From assembly GCF_002937075.1 (NCBI RefSeq), contig NZ_NHSJ01000106.1, positions 1-62,851 of the forward strand: DNA of 62,851 nt, in the 5' to 3' direction. The position numbers were made by a program, and so were the translations under genes. The notes beneath the pieces are model-generated. The model saw only the letters and a list, made by a program, of their open reading frames with translations. It searched no databases and was not told the DNA's origin. Source of the DNA: Rhodoblastus sphagnicola (GTDB lineage Bacteria; Pseudomonadota; Alphaproteobacteria; Rhizobiales; Beijerinckiaceae). This document shows, one piece after another, positions 33,804-45,250 of the stretch (the stretch's first letter is position 1; each line of letters begins with the position of its first letter).

Positions 33804-34721
33804 ATGGAATTCAAGCATAGACTTATTGTGTCCGCGGCTGTCGCCTTGTCGTTTTGCGGCTCGATCCACGCAGCCTGCGCCAGCTCGAAATCCCTGCCGG
33901 GCATCAGCGCGGGCGCGATCACATCGGCTCCGCTCCCCGATGGCATTTACAATCTTATCGATGTGAGCTGGGGGCAACGCGGCCCCTATCAAGGATCGGC
34001 GGAAACGGACTCCCTCATCGCCGTGCCGCTGCATTTCGTTGGCTTCCTTCCCTTCAGGGTGCTTGAAGGCCACCCCTTCTTCGAGAGCGAATCTGTCTGG
34101 GCCCAGGTCACCGTGGGCAGGGGCTTTGGAACCACGGAGGCCAATCTGGACGGCTTCGCGGCGCAAAAATTCGGCGCCGGCCTGTCGTGGGATCTTGGCG
34201 GCGGCTTTTTCGGCGCGATCAAGACGGGCGCGTGGATTCCCGTGAACACGTCTGTTTCGCTGAGCGATTATTGGGTGTCGCAGACCAATGTCGCCGTTGG
34301 CTATGTCGCCAACGGCTGGGCGTTGAACGCGGATCTCGCATACGGGACCGGCAAGACCGGCGCCGAGGTCAACGTCACGCCGGTCAACGCCGCCCTGGGC
34401 CAGCCCGCCACAGCCGGCAACGCCTATGGCGTGCTGAATTTGACGGCGCTGAGGCACATCGAAAAATGGGAGGTCGGCCTGATCGGATTTGGCTCCCAGG
34501 ACGTCAGTTCGCCCTACCCCGGCTATCTGAAACAGAGCCAGTTCGCTCTCGGCGGCTTGGTCGGCTACGACTTTGGCTCGATCAAGGCGGATTTCCGGGT
34601 TTCACGCGATATCGCCCAGACCAACATGGGTGGATTTGAAACCCGCTATTGGGCGCGCCTGATCATCCCGGTCTGGAAATTCGACCAGCCCGCGGTCACC
34701 GCTGTCGCGGCAAAATACTGA
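33804..34721 (+). CDS. Outer-membrane beta-barrel protein of the phenol MetA-pathway transporter type
   Basis: 305 aa from the ATG at 33804, chosen for its GGAGG ribosome site. A signal peptide (about 1-25, HRLIVSAAVALSFCGSIHAACA) precedes a long alternating beta-strand sequence rich in Gly, Tyr and Trp (VWAQVTVGRGFGTTEANLDGF, FGAGLSWDLGGGFFGAI) and ending with an aromatic strand (WARLIIPVWKF). This pattern fits the MetA-pathway-of-phenol-degradation family of putative outer-membrane channels. No aromatic degradation genes are nearby, so the cargo is unknown. A strong terminator follows. Confidence 0.75.
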   Translation: MEFKHRLIVSAAVALSFCGSIHAACASSKSLPGISAGAITSAPLPDGIYNLIDVSWGQRGPYQGSAETDSLIAVPLHFVGFLPFRVLEGHPFFESESVWAQVTVGRGFGTTEANLDGFAAQKFGAGLSWDLGGGFFGAIKTGAWIPVNTSVSLSDYWVSQTNVAVGYVANGWALNADLAYGTGKTGAEVNVTPVNAALGQPATAGNAYGVLNLTALRHIEKWEVGLIGFGSQDVSSPYPGYLKQSQFALGGLVGYDFGSIKADFRVSRDIAQTNMGGFETRYWARLIIPVWKFDQPAVTAVAAKY

Positions 34722-34808
34722 TATCGCGGTCCAAGGCGGGCGCGCAATGCGGTCCCGCGACCCGGTTCGCAAGCTCCCGGCCTCGGACCTCTCCCAGCCA
34801 GGCCGTCT

Positions 34809-34847
34809 GCCCGCTCCGACCGTTACGGCCGGAGCGGGCCTTTGTTT
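34809..34847 (+). terminator. Rho-independent terminator
   Basis: Arms GCCCGCTCCG and CGGAGCGGGC (34809-34839) enclose a short loop and are followed by CTTTGTTT. It ends the outer-membrane protein gene, before ligA. Confidence 0.85.
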
Positions 34848-34888
34848 CGGCCGACGCGCGTCTCGCCTTCTCGCGCGAAATTGGCTAG

Positions 34889-36976
<2,088 letters not shown>

Positions 36977-37012
36977 ACAGGAGCGGCGCGGCTTCCTATG
37001 TGAGGAGCCGCA

Positions 37013-37444
37013 ATGATCGACGACGTCTATTCCCTCAAAATTCTCGAACTCGCGGCCAACATTCCGCATCTCGGGCGGCTGCCCGCGCCACAGGCGAGCG
37101 CGAGCGCGCATTCGCGGCTGTGCGGGTCGAGCGTGACAGCGGATCTGTCGTTGGCCGAGGGCAAGGTCGCCGAATTCGCGCAGGATGTGAAGGCTTGCGC
37201 GCTCGGACAGGCTTCATGCGCCGCCATGGGCCGGCATATCGTCGGGTCGACGCCGGAAGAACTGCGCGACTTGCGCGAGACCATGCGGAAAATGCTGAAG
37301 GAAAACGGGCCGCCGCCGCAGGGCAAATTCGCCGACGCCGGCGTGCTGGAGGCGGCGCGCGACTACAAGGCGCGCCATGCGTCGATTCTGCTGATTTTCG
37401 ACGCCGTGGTGAAGGCGCTGGACCAGATCGAGGTCAGCGCATGA
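37013..37444 (+). CDS. IscU/NifU-N-like iron-sulfur scaffold-type protein
   Basis: 143 aa with GAGGAG before the ATG. The fold signature of the scaffold family is present: RLCGSSVTADL (C37) and VKACALGQASCA (C62, C69). The third ligand cysteine of IscU, expected near residue 120, is replaced (ARHASILLIFDAV), as in a SufU-like branch common in alphaproteobacteria. So it may bind or relay Fe-S clusters or zinc, but differs from standard IscU. No other Fe-S assembly gene is adjacent. Confidence 0.8.
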   Translation: MIDDVYSLKILELAANIPHLGRLPAPQASASAHSRLCGSSVTADLSLAEGKVAEFAQDVKACALGQASCAAMGRHIVGSTPEELRDLRETMRKMLKENGPPPQGKFADAGVLEAARDYKARHASILLIFDAVVKALDQIEVSA

Positions 37445-37463
37445 GGGGGCGTGTATTTGAGTA

Positions 37464-37613
37464 GCCCCTCATCCTGAGGAGGCGCCGAAGGCGCCGTCTC
37501 GGAGGGCGAGGGCGGGCCACGGCGCATCCGCTGGCGGGGCCGATCCTGTGCATTCGTGGCCCGCCCTCGCCCTTCGAGACGCTTGCTTCGCAAGCTCCTC
37601 AGGGTGAGGGCTA
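37464..37613. repeat. Dispersed palindromic repeat, copy A (long inverted pair)
   Basis: The left arm begins CCTCATCCTGAGGAGGC and continues through GCCGTCTCGGAGGGCGAGG; the right arm is its near reverse complement ending GCTCCTCAGGGTGAGG. The same family recurs at 45097-45238, 50064-50163 and 53557-53717. Such elements are abundant between genes in Hyphomicrobiales. They fill the gap between the NifU-like and DUF2778 genes, which converge here. Confidence 0.8.
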
Positions 37614-37635
37614 CTTTGTTTGTTCAGCTAAGCCG

Positions 37636-38904
37636 TCAGCCGTCGCCGCGCACCACTTTCAGCTTGCGAATCTCGCCGTTGCGATAGGCGTCGAGGAAGG
37701 CGCGATAGTTGCGGAACGAGACGCAGCCGTTGGAATCGCCGCGCTGGCCGAGCATGAAGGTGTGCGCCAGCAGGCCGCTGCGGCCGTGCACGCTGCTGTC
37801 GAGCGGGGTCAGGCGCAGCGCCTGCACGCCATGGAACAGGCTTTCGCGCAGCGTGAGCTGGTAGGTCGCCGGCGGGGTCGAGCCGCGCATGCGCACATGC
37901 ACGCCGTCGGGATTGTCGAACAGCGCGCCGAGGCCGGAATGAGCTTCGAGCTGGGCGCCGCTGGGCAGGGTGACCGTGTGGGCCGCGATGTTGTAAACGG
38001 CGACGCCCTCGCCGGGCCGGGCCGAGGCGAACAGGCCGCGCGACAGTTTCAGCGAGCTTCCGCCCTCGGGCGTGGCGTAGGCGAGCTGCGGACCCTTCTG
38101 GTCGCCGTCGCTGAACAGCTTTTCAAAGAAACCGCGCGGATCGTTTTGCGTCTGCATCTGCATCTGCGGCTGGGCGCGCAGGCGGCGGGCGGCGACGCGC
38201 GGGGCGATCTCCCGCGGCTGTTCCCTGGCGCGCTCGGGCGCGGGCGTCGAGATCGGCGCGGGCGTCAGCGCGGGCTTGGCCTCCTCCTCGTCCTCGACCT
38301 TGGCGAGGCGCGTCAGATTGGCCGGGCGCGCCGGGGGAATTGGGGCGACCACCGTCTCCTCTTCCGCCAGGCGCAGGCCGAGTTCGGCGGCGCTCTTTTG
38401 CGGCGCGGTAAGAGGGGCTGCCGGCGCGGGCTCTGGCTCGGCCTCCGCGACCTGCGTCTCCTCGGCCACGGGCTTGTACATCAGATCGGACTGAAACAGC
38501 GAAGCATCGAGACCGGCCGGATGCGCGTCAGCGAGACCAATGCTGGCGAAATCGGGATCGAACAATTCGCCATAGGGGCTGGTCGAAGGGGCGGCCAGCA
38601 CGTTCTCGGCCATGCGCGAGGGGGGGGCCTGCGGGGCGATAACGGGTTCGGCGGCGGATTTGGCCGGTTTCGCGGCTTGGGCGGCTTGGGCGACTTGGGC
38701 CGCTTGGGCGACGGCGGAGGGCGCTTTCGGCTGCGCTTCGGGGACGCCGGTCTGGGTGGCGAGGCCGCTGGCGACGCGCAAGGCGACCAGGGCCGAGAAC
38801 GTCATGGTGGCGAGCACCGGCACGGCGCGGGTGAAGATTTTGCGCGGGAGGCTGGCGTTGTCCATGGTGTCCAGCTCGGTGGATTCGAAACTCCAGTCTG
38901 TCAT
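37636..38904 (-). CDS. DUF2778 protein (L,D-transpeptidase/carboxypeptidase-like), membrane anchored
   Basis: 422 aa from the ATG at 38904 (GAGAG upstream). One N-terminal membrane helix (about 20-42) is followed by a long Ala/Pro/Glu-rich, probably disordered, periplasmic linker (about 45-285) and a C-terminal domain (about 300-420). This domain carries His and Cys in HTFMLGQRGDSNGCVSFRNY, the arrangement of the DUF2778/Tlde1 family related to YkuD transpeptidases that cut or exchange peptidoglycan cross-links. It could be a cell-wall enzyme; Tlde1 members are also secreted toxins, but the long linker and anchor speak for a resident envelope role. Confidence 0.75.
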   Translation of the reverse strand: MTDWSFESTELDTMDNASLPRKIFTRAVPVLATMTFSALVALRVASGLATQTGVPEAQPKAPSAVAQAAQVAQAAQAAKPAKSAAEPVIAPQAPPSRMAENVLAAPSTSPYGELFDPDFASIGLADAHPAGLDASLFQSDLMYKPVAEETQVAEAEPEPAPAAPLTAPQKSAAELGLRLAEEETVVAPIPPARPANLTRLAKVEDEEEAKPALTPAPISTPAPERAREQPREIAPRVAARRLRAQPQMQMQTQNDPRGFFEKLFSDGDQKGPQLAYATPEGGSSLKLSRGLFASARPGEGVAVYNIAAHTVTLPSGAQLEAHSGLGALFDNPDGVHVRMRGSTPPATYQLTLRESLFHGVQALRLTPLDSSVHGRSGLLAHTFMLGQRGDSNGCVSFRNYRAFLDAYRNGEIRKLKVVRGDG

Positions 38905-39434
38905 CCGCGTACTCTCACAAACCGTAAACGAAACAAGACGCAGGGTTTTGGCCGGAGCCTGCCGCCTCGCGATTGGAGCTGAGCGCGCGGCAGGAACCGG
39001 AGCCGCCCGCAAGTGCGAACCGAACGGCGCCCGTTTGATGATTCAAACAAATCATGCCTAAAAGGCCGTTAAAATTTTCGACAATTTGTTGCATTTTCCT
39101 GCCTTTTCCGCCCCGCCGGACGATCCCCCTTGCGCCTTGAATGACCGGCGGGCGCGGTCGAGCGCAAATCTTTCCCGTCCCGAAAAGCGCCGCTTTTCAG
39201 GTCCAAAGCCAACACAACCAATGATTGACGCTTTACGCGCGCCGGGCGGCCTCAACAGCGCGCCAACTTCCCCGGCAAGAGCGGCGACGCGATCCGCCAG
39301 CACCCAAGCCCAGGTCAGAAAAGCCGCAAAAAAAGGCGAAAATGCGGATCACGATAAATTTATTTGACAGTTGCATGGACGACACAGCAGTTTCGGGCAA
39401 GGTTCGGAGGTCTGCGTCACGTCCGTCCGCCGCC
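38905..39434. other. 530-bp stretch without a convincing gene
   Basis: Upstream of the DUF2778 gene is an AT-rich part (39060-39110, several T and A runs) that likely holds its promoter. Short open frames on both strands lack ribosome sites and recognisable products. Around 39320-39375 there is another A/T-rich piece (AAAAAAAGGCGAAAATGCGG, then ATAAATTTATTTGAC) that could be a promoter for an unannotated short RNA. Nothing firmer can be said. Confidence 0.4.
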
Positions 39435-40196
39435 TCAATCTTCGGCGCCGTCGCGCCACCGACGCAAGAGAATCCGGTCGAGTCCGGCGAATGCGCCATA
39501 GAGCGCGAGGCCGCACAGGCACAGCAGGACCACCGCCGCGTACATCATCGGAATTTTCAGGCGATAGCCCGCCTCGACGATGCGGAAGGCCAGTCCCTCG
39601 CCCTGTCCGGCCGCCCCCGCCGCCAGTTCCGCCGCAACGGCGCCGATCAGCGCCAGCCCGGCGCCGATTCTCAGCCCGGTGAAGATCGAGGGCAGCGCGG
39701 ACGGCAAGCGCAGCCGGAACAGGATGTCGGCCGGCGACGCCCCCTTGAGGCGGAACAGCTCGACCAGGCCGCGGTCGGCGGCTTTCAACCCGGCGGCGGC
39801 GTTGGAGAGAATCGGGAAGAAGGCGACGAGGACCGCGCAGGCCAGCACGGCGGCGCGCGGCTCCAGATAGATCAGCAGCAGCGGCGCCACCGCGATCAGC
39901 GGCGTGACCTGCAAGGCGACGGCCACCGGCAGGAAGGCGCGCTCCAGCATGGGCGACCAGGAAAACAGCAGCGCCAGCGCCACGCCGCCCGCCCCCGCCA
40001 GCGCCAGCGCCTGCAAGGCCTCCGACAGCGTGGTCGCGGCGGCCCCGAGCAATTGCGGCGCATTGGCGAACAGCGTCGCGACGATCACGCTCGGCGCCGG
40101 GAGTTGCGCCGGCGGGATTTTCAGCAGCGCCACGGCCGCTTCCCAGGCGAGGAGCAGGGCCGCCAGCGCCAGCGGCGGCGTCAGTTTCGCGATCAT
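39435..40196 (-). CDS. ABC transporter permease, SsuC/ThiX type
   Basis: 253 aa with about six membrane helices. The cytoplasmic loop that meets the ATPase (LKAADRGLVELFRLKGASPADILFRLRLPSALPSIFTGLRIGAG) is typical of the NitT/TauT permease family. The start overlaps the ATPase gene's end (ATGA). Last gene of a three-gene operon. Confidence 0.9.
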   Translation of the reverse strand: MIAKLTPPLALAALLLAWEAAVALLKIPPAQLPAPSVIVATLFANAPQLLGAAATTLSEALQALALAGAGGVALALLFSWSPMLERAFLPVAVALQVTPLIAVAPLLLIYLEPRAAVLACAVLVAFFPILSNAAAGLKAADRGLVELFRLKGASPADILFRLRLPSALPSIFTGLRIGAGLALIGAVAAELAAGAAGQGEGLAFRIVEAGYRLKIPMMYAAVVLLCLCGLALYGAFAGLDRILLRRWRDGAED

Positions 40197-40939
40197 GTCG
40201 GCATCATGGCTTGGCGCAGGCCTTCGCTGAGGGTGGCGCAGGTTTTGGCGTATTCCGGGCTGGCGCGCAGCGCGGCGCCGCTCGCGGAGGCTTTGTCCAG
40301 CGTGACCAGCGCGTGGATCTTTCCCGGATTGGCGCGCAGCAGCGCGACGCGGTCGGCGAGATAGGCGGCCTCGAACACGGAATGGGTGACGAACAGGATG
40401 GTGACGCCGCCGCGCAAACTCTGAAGCGCGTCGTTCAACTCCCAGCGCGTGATCTCGTCGAGGCTGGCGAAAGGCTCGTCGAGCAGCAGCACCTCCGGTT
40501 CGTCGACCAGCGCGCGCGCCAGCGAGACCCGCATTTTCATGCCGCCGGAGAGTTGACGCGGCAGCGCCCGCTCCTGCCCGGCGAGTCCGACCCGCGCCAG
40601 CGCCGCTTCGACCAAGGGCGCCGCCGCGCGCCGCCCCATGCCGGCGAGCCGCAGCGGCAGCGCGACATTATCGGCGACATCGGCCCAGGGCATCAGGTTC
40701 GGCTCCTGGAACACGAAGCCGATCTCGGGTTTTTGTCCGGCCCAACTGATGGCGCCGGCCGTCGGCGTCGCAAAACCCGCGACCAGCCGCAGCAGCGTGC
40801 TCTTGCCGCAACCGGAGGGGCCAAGCAGGCACAGGGTTTCGCCGCGCTGAACGACGAGATCGACCCCGCTCAGCGCCGGCGCCGCGCGGCCGGGAAAGGT
40901 GAGCGAGAGGTTGATCAGGGTCAGCAGCGGCGCGGTCAC
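40193..40939 (-). CDS. ABC transporter ATPase, NitT/TauT family
   Basis: 248 aa. Walker A GPSGCGKST, Q-loop FVFQEPNLMPW, signature LSGGMKMRVSLARAL and Walker B VLLLDEPFASLDE are all present. It powers import through the permease encoded next to it. Overlaps both neighbours by four bases. Confidence 0.93.
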   Translation of the reverse strand: MTAPLLTLINLSLTFPGRAAPALSGVDLVVQRGETLCLLGPSGCGKSTLLRLVAGFATPTAGAISWAGQKPEIGFVFQEPNLMPWADVADNVALPLRLAGMGRRAAAPLVEAALARVGLAGQERALPRQLSGGMKMRVSLARALVDEPEVLLLDEPFASLDEITRWELNDALQSLRGGVTILFVTHSVFEAAYLADRVALLRANPGKIHALVTLDKASASGAALRASPEYAKTCATLSEGLRQAMMPT

Positions 40940-41919
40940 TGCTTTTGATCCAGCCCGAGGCCCTTATTGACGAAACGCAGGTCGAACCCCTTGGCGAGAT
41001 CGAGTCCCTTGGCGGCCGCGCCGGCTTCCACCATTTCGGCGTAATGGCGCTGGACGCGCGCCATATCGATGGCGCCAATGCCTTTCGTCAGCGCGTCGCC
41101 GGATTCGACAATGCCGAAACGTTTCATCTGCGCGATGGAGAAGGCGATCTGGGCGTCGTCGATGTCGGGGTTTTGCGCCTTGATCGCGGCATTGGCGGCG
41201 GAATTGTCGCCGTGGAGATAATGGACCCAGCCGAGAATCGAGGCCTCGACGAAGCGCCTGACCAGATCGGGGTTTTTCTCCAACAGGTCGCGGCGCGTCT
41301 CGATCGTGGTCGAATAGGTCTCAAAACCGTGGTCGGCGAGCAGGAACACGTTGGGCGTAAACCCGCCCTCGCGCGCGATGGTGAAGGGTTCGGACGTGGC
41401 GTAGCCCTGCTGGATCGAAGTCTTGTCGGCGATGAAGGGCGTGGAATTGTAAGTGTAGGGCGCGGCGTTCTTGCGCACGAAACCCCATTTCTTCTCCATC
41501 CACGGCCACAGCGTGGTGAGCGTGGCGAGGCCGACGAAGGCCTTGGCCTTGGGCAGGTCCTCGAAACGGTCGAAGCCGGCGCCGGGATGCGACATGAAAA
41601 CCAGCGGGTCTTTCTGGAAAATGGCGGCCAGCGTCACGATGGGGATGTTTTCGGCCAAGGCCGAGAACTGCCCGATAATATTGTCGCCCATGTAGAAATC
41701 GACTTTTCCCGCCGCCAGCAGCAGGCGGTTGTTCTTCTGCGGGCCGCCGGGCAGGATGGCGACGTCGAGGCCGTATTTGGCGTAAGTTCCATCGGCCAGC
41801 GCCTGATAGAAACCGCCGTGCTCGGCTTCCGCCAGCCAATTGGCGGCGAGAACCACTTTTTCCGCCGCCTGGGCGGCGACGGTCGCCAACAGGAAGACGA
41901 CAAGGCTGAGTCGGAACAA
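40936..41919 (-). CDS. NMT1/THI5-like periplasmic binding protein of an ABC importer
   Basis: 327 aa from a TTG at 41919, chosen because AGGAG lies just upstream and a clean signal peptide follows (LFRLSLVVFLLATVAAQA); a longer TTG start at 41970 would spoil it. The mature part has the NMT1 pattern (VVLAANWLAEAEHGGFYQALADGTYAKYGLDVAILPGG, KVDFYMGDNIIGQFSALAENIPIV). Relatives bind thiamine pyrimidine precursors, taurine, nitrate or riboflavin precursors. No thiamine or nitrate genes and no riboswitch are seen nearby, so the ligand remains open. It is first in the operon with ATPase and permease. Confidence 0.88.
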   Translation of the reverse strand: MFRLSLVVFLLATVAAQAAEKVVLAANWLAEAEHGGFYQALADGTYAKYGLDVAILPGGPQKNNRLLLAAGKVDFYMGDNIIGQFSALAENIPIVTLAAIFQKDPLVFMSHPGAGFDRFEDLPKAKAFVGLATLTTLWPWMEKKWGFVRKNAAPYTYNSTPFIADKTSIQQGYATSEPFTIAREGGFTPNVFLLADHGFETYSTTIETRRDLLEKNPDLVRRFVEASILGWVHYLHGDNSAANAAIKAQNPDIDDAQIAFSIAQMKRFGIVESGDALTKGIGAIDMARVQRHYAEMVEAGAAAKGLDLAKGFDLRFVNKGLGLDQKQ

Positions 41920-41991
41920 GGGCGCGCTCCTGCACAGGGCAATGCCGCAGCAGAAGCCATAAGGCCGCAAGGGTCAAGCCTGGAGAATAGG

Positions 41992-42792
41992 CTAGACCGC
42001 CAGCTTTGCCGCGATCTCGTCCAGCGCCGCATTCACCGCCGCGAGGGCCTGATTGGCCTGCTCGCGCTTGTGCGCGGGCGCGCGGTCGGGATGCCAGCGG
42101 GCGGCGAAGGCGCGCCGCGCCGCTTGCACCGCCTCGGGCGTATAGGGCTCCTCCAGGCCAATCCGACGCGCGATTTCGGCCGTCTCCAGGCTGACGGTCA
42201 GGGGCTCGGGCGCCGCCATCTTGAGGCTGTCGGCATGGTCGAGGCGCTCGTCGAGCAGCCGATGTTCGATGGCGCGCAGGTCGAAAACGCCGCCTTCGGG
42301 CGCGGCCAGCGTCGCAAAGACTCTTGGCGCGCGCCTCACGAGGCTGAGGAGATGCTTGAAAATGGCGATGCTGCGCTCCGACCCGTTCTCGTAAATGAAA
42401 CCGGCGCCGTGCTTTTCCCGCGCCAGCACGATGCGCAGCGCGTGGGTCAATTCCAGCGCCATGTCCCGGTCCGCGAGAGAGGACTTGTTGATGAAGGCGT
42501 CGAGTTCGCGCACATGCTTGACATGCCCGCCGTCGAGGCAGCTTTTCGCGAAAACCCCGTGGAGCTCGGCGCGCAAATGTTTCGACAGATGGGCGCAGTG
42601 GGCGAAAGCCGCCGCGCCGGCGCCGGCGTCGGCGTAAAGCTCGTCCTCCCGGGTCAGCGCGCCACAGAAAAACCCAAGCGCGCGAATTTTTTCGCTATCG
42701 GCCCCGGAGGCGACGGACGGCCCGGCCGGAGCGACCGCCGCCTTGCGCTGAGTCTCGCGTCCGAACGGAAAAATGCGCCGCATTCCCGTCAT
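41992..42792 (-). CDS. Protein with a C-terminal J domain
   Basis: 266 aa from the ATG at 42792; the open frame extends further, but the added part has no protein character. Residues about 50-200 are helical and contain conserved-looking LYADAGAG and CAHLSKHLRAELHG stretches without a family name I can give. The last 60 residues form a short J domain with HPD (RRAFAARWHPDRAP), so it can probably recruit DnaK to something. Divergent from recG. The ABC importer genes follow 72 bp downstream. Confidence 0.75.
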   Translation of the reverse strand: MTGMRRIFPFGRETQRKAAVAPAGPSVASGADSEKIRALGFFCGALTREDELYADAGAGAAAFAHCAHLSKHLRAELHGVFAKSCLDGGHVKHVRELDAFINKSSLADRDMALELTHALRIVLAREKHGAGFIYENGSERSIAIFKHLLSLVRRAPRVFATLAAPEGGVFDLRAIEHRLLDERLDHADSLKMAAPEPLTVSLETAEIARRIGLEEPYTPEAVQAARRAFAARWHPDRAPAHKREQANQALAAVNAALDEIAAKLAV

Positions 42793-42980
42793 GAACGAGG
42801 CTTTTTGCACTTCTCTTTTCGTCGGACCGAACACCACGCACTCCACTGACGCACGGCAACAATCTAGGGTTGAATGCTGAATGAGTTGTGTCCGCTTCGG
42901 GCGCGTTCCCGCGAAGTGGTTCATGAGCGGTGAATCGGAGGGCGCTTGTCGCCCCGCATTCCCCCGGCTAGATAGGGGCC

Positions 42981-45074
42981 ATGCGGCCTTCGCTTCTCGA
43001 TCCCCTGTTCGCCGGCGCCTCGTCTCTACCGGGGATCGGGCCAAAAACCGTAAGTTTGCTCGACCGCCTGCTCGGCGGCGTCGAACATCCGGCCCGTGTG
43101 CTCGACGTGCTGTTGCACCTGCCTCACGACGGCGTGGATCGACGCGCCCGGCCGACCATCGCGCAGGCGCCGGTGGGCGCGGTTTCGACGATCAAGGTGC
43201 GGGTGGTCGAGCATCGTCCGCCGCACGCCAAAGGCCCGTATCGCGTACTGACCGAGGACGAGACCGGCGACCTCACCCTGATTTTCTTCCGCGCCAATGG
43301 CGGCTGGGTGGAAAAGGCGCTGCCCGTTGGCGCGACGCGCTGGGTGTCGGGCCTCGTCGAAATCTTCGATTATTACAAGCAGATGGTCCATCCCGACCGC
43401 ATCCTCGACGAGGAAGGGCTGAAAACCCTGCCGCCGGTCGAGCCGGTCTATGGCCTGACCGAGGGCCTGTTTCCCCGTGTGATGGCCAAGGCGGCGGCGG
43501 CGGCTCTGGCGCGTCTGCCCGTGTTGCCGGAATGGCTGGACGAGGCTTTTGCGCGTTCGAACGGCTGGCCGAGTTTTGCCGAGGCGGTGACGCGCGCCCA
43601 CACGCCACAGGCGCCGGCGGATTTGAAACCCGAAAACAGGTTTTTCGCCCGGCTCGCCTACGACGAATTGCTGTCACACCAGCTCGCGCTGCGTCTGGTG
43701 CGCGGCAAGATGCAGGTTGCGCTCGGACGGGGGCAAAAGGGCGACGGGGCGTTGCGGGCGAAAATTCTGGCCGCCCTGCCCTTCGCGCTGACCGGCGACC
43801 AGACCAAGGCGCTGGAAGAAATTTCCGCCGATCAGGCCTCCGAAAAACGCATGCTGCGGCTGTTGCAGGGCGATGTCGGCTCGGGAAAAACCGTGGTCGC
43901 CCTGCTCGCCATGGCGCAGGCGATCGAAGCGGGGCGGCAGGCCGCGCTGATGGCGCCGACCGAAATCCTGGCGCGCCAGCACTTTGAAACCGTCAAACCG
44001 CTGGCGGAAGCCGCCGGCGTGACCGTGGCGCTGGCGACCGGACGCGACAGGGCGACCGAGCGCCGCGCCACGCTCGCCGCGCTGGCCAGCGGCGCGCTCA
44101 ATATTGTCATCGGCACCCACGCCCTGGTGCAGGAGGATTTTGTCTTTCGCGACCTTGGCCTCGCCGTGATCGACGAGCAGCACCGTTTTGGCGTGCAGCA
44201 GCGGCTCGCGCTGGGCGAGAAAAACGCGGGCGTCGATGTTCTCGCCATGACCGCGACGCCGATTCCGCGCAGTCTGGCGCTGGCCTATTTCGGCGACATG
44301 GATTTTTCCGCCCTGCGCGAAAAACCGCCGGGGCGCCAGCCGATCACGACGATCCGGTTCAGCGCCGAACGCATCGACGAAGTTGTGGCGGGACTCGGAC
44401 GGGCGCTGAAGGACGGCGCGCGGGTCTATTGGGTCTGCCCGCTGGTGGCGGGCAGCGAGGACAGCGATCTCGCCGCCGCGCAGGATCGCGCCGAGGATTT
44501 GCACAAGTTCTTTGGCGACAAGGTTGGACTTGTGCATGGCCAGATGAAGGGCCGCGACAAGGATGCGGCCATGGAGGCCTTCGCCTCGGGCGCGACGCAA
44601 ATCCTGGTGGCGACCACGGTGATCGAGGTCGGCGTCAACGTGCCGGAAGCCACCATCATGGTGATCGAGCACGCCGAGCGTTTTGGGCTGGCGCAATTGC
44701 ACCAGTTGCGCGGGCGCGTCGGGCGCGGCGACAAGAAATCCTCGTGCATTCTGCTTTATGGCGGGCCGCTGGGCGAAACCGCCAAGGCGCGGCTGGAAAT
44801 TTTGCGCGAGACCGAGGATGGGTTCAGGATCGCGGAAGAGGATTTGCGGCTGCGCGGCGAAGGGGAAATTCTCGGCGTGCGCCAGTCCGGGGCGCCGGGA
44901 TTCCGCATTGCGCGGCTGGACGTTCACGCCGACCTTTTACGCGCGGCGCGGGATGATGCGGAAAAGCTCCTGGCTGACGATCCCGACTTGCAAGGCGAGC
45001 GCGGCGAGAAGATCAAGCTGCTGCTCTACCTGTTCGAGCGCGAGACGGCGCTGAAGATGTTACGCGCGGGGTGA
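42981..45074 (+). CDS. recG: ATP-dependent DNA helicase RecG
   Basis: 697 aa, full length. RecG moves stalled replication forks backwards and processes branched DNA. The N-terminal wedge/OB domain (about 1-230) is followed by the two helicase domains: Walker A GDVGSGKTVVAL (about 298-309), motif II DEQH in VIDEQHRFGVQQR, motif III TATPIPRSLAL, and motif VI QLRGRVGRG. The terminal TRG-like region is present. The start codon lies 188 bp from the divergent J-domain gene. Confidence 0.97.
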   Translation: MRPSLLDPLFAGASSLPGIGPKTVSLLDRLLGGVEHPARVLDVLLHLPHDGVDRRARPTIAQAPVGAVSTIKVRVVEHRPPHAKGPYRVLTEDETGDLTLIFFRANGGWVEKALPVGATRWVSGLVEIFDYYKQMVHPDRILDEEGLKTLPPVEPVYGLTEGLFPRVMAKAAAAALARLPVLPEWLDEAFARSNGWPSFAEAVTRAHTPQAPADLKPENRFFARLAYDELLSHQLALRLVRGKMQVALGRGQKGDGALRAKILAALPFALTGDQTKALEEISADQASEKRMLRLLQGDVGSGKTVVALLAMAQAIEAGRQAALMAPTEILARQHFETVKPLAEAAGVTVALATGRDRATERRATLAALASGALNIVIGTHALVQEDFVFRDLGLAVIDEQHRFGVQQRLALGEKNAGVDVLAMTATPIPRSLALAYFGDMDFSALREKPPGRQPITTIRFSAERIDEVVAGLGRALKDGARVYWVCPLVAGSEDSDLAAAQDRAEDLHKFFGDKVGLVHGQMKGRDKDAAMEAFASGATQILVATTVIEVGVNVPEATIMVIEHAERFGLAQLHQLRGRVGRGDKKSSCILLYGGPLGETAKARLEILRETEDGFRIAEEDLRLRGEGEILGVRQSGAPGFRIARLDVHADLLRAARDDAEKLLADDPDLQGERGEKIKLLLYLFERETALKMLRAG

Positions 45075-45096
45075 GGCCGCTGGGACGCGCGTGGAC

Positions 45097-45238
45097 CGCC
45101 CTCGCGCTTCGAGACGGCTCCCTTGCGGGAGCCTCCTCAGCATGAGGGCTACTCTTTGTTCTTGCACAGCAATTAAATGTAGCCCTCATGGTGAGGAGGC
45201 CGCGAAGCGGCCGTCTCGAACCACGAGGGCGGTCCACG
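45097..45238. repeat. Dispersed palindromic repeat, copy B
   Basis: Contains the arms CTTCGAGACGGCTCCC ... GAGCCTCCTCAGCATGAGG and CCTCATGGTGAGGAGGC ... GCCGTCTCGAACCACGAGG, of the same family as copy A, facing each other between recG and the tandem repeat. Confidence 0.8.
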
Positions 45239-45250
45239 GACGACCAAAAG

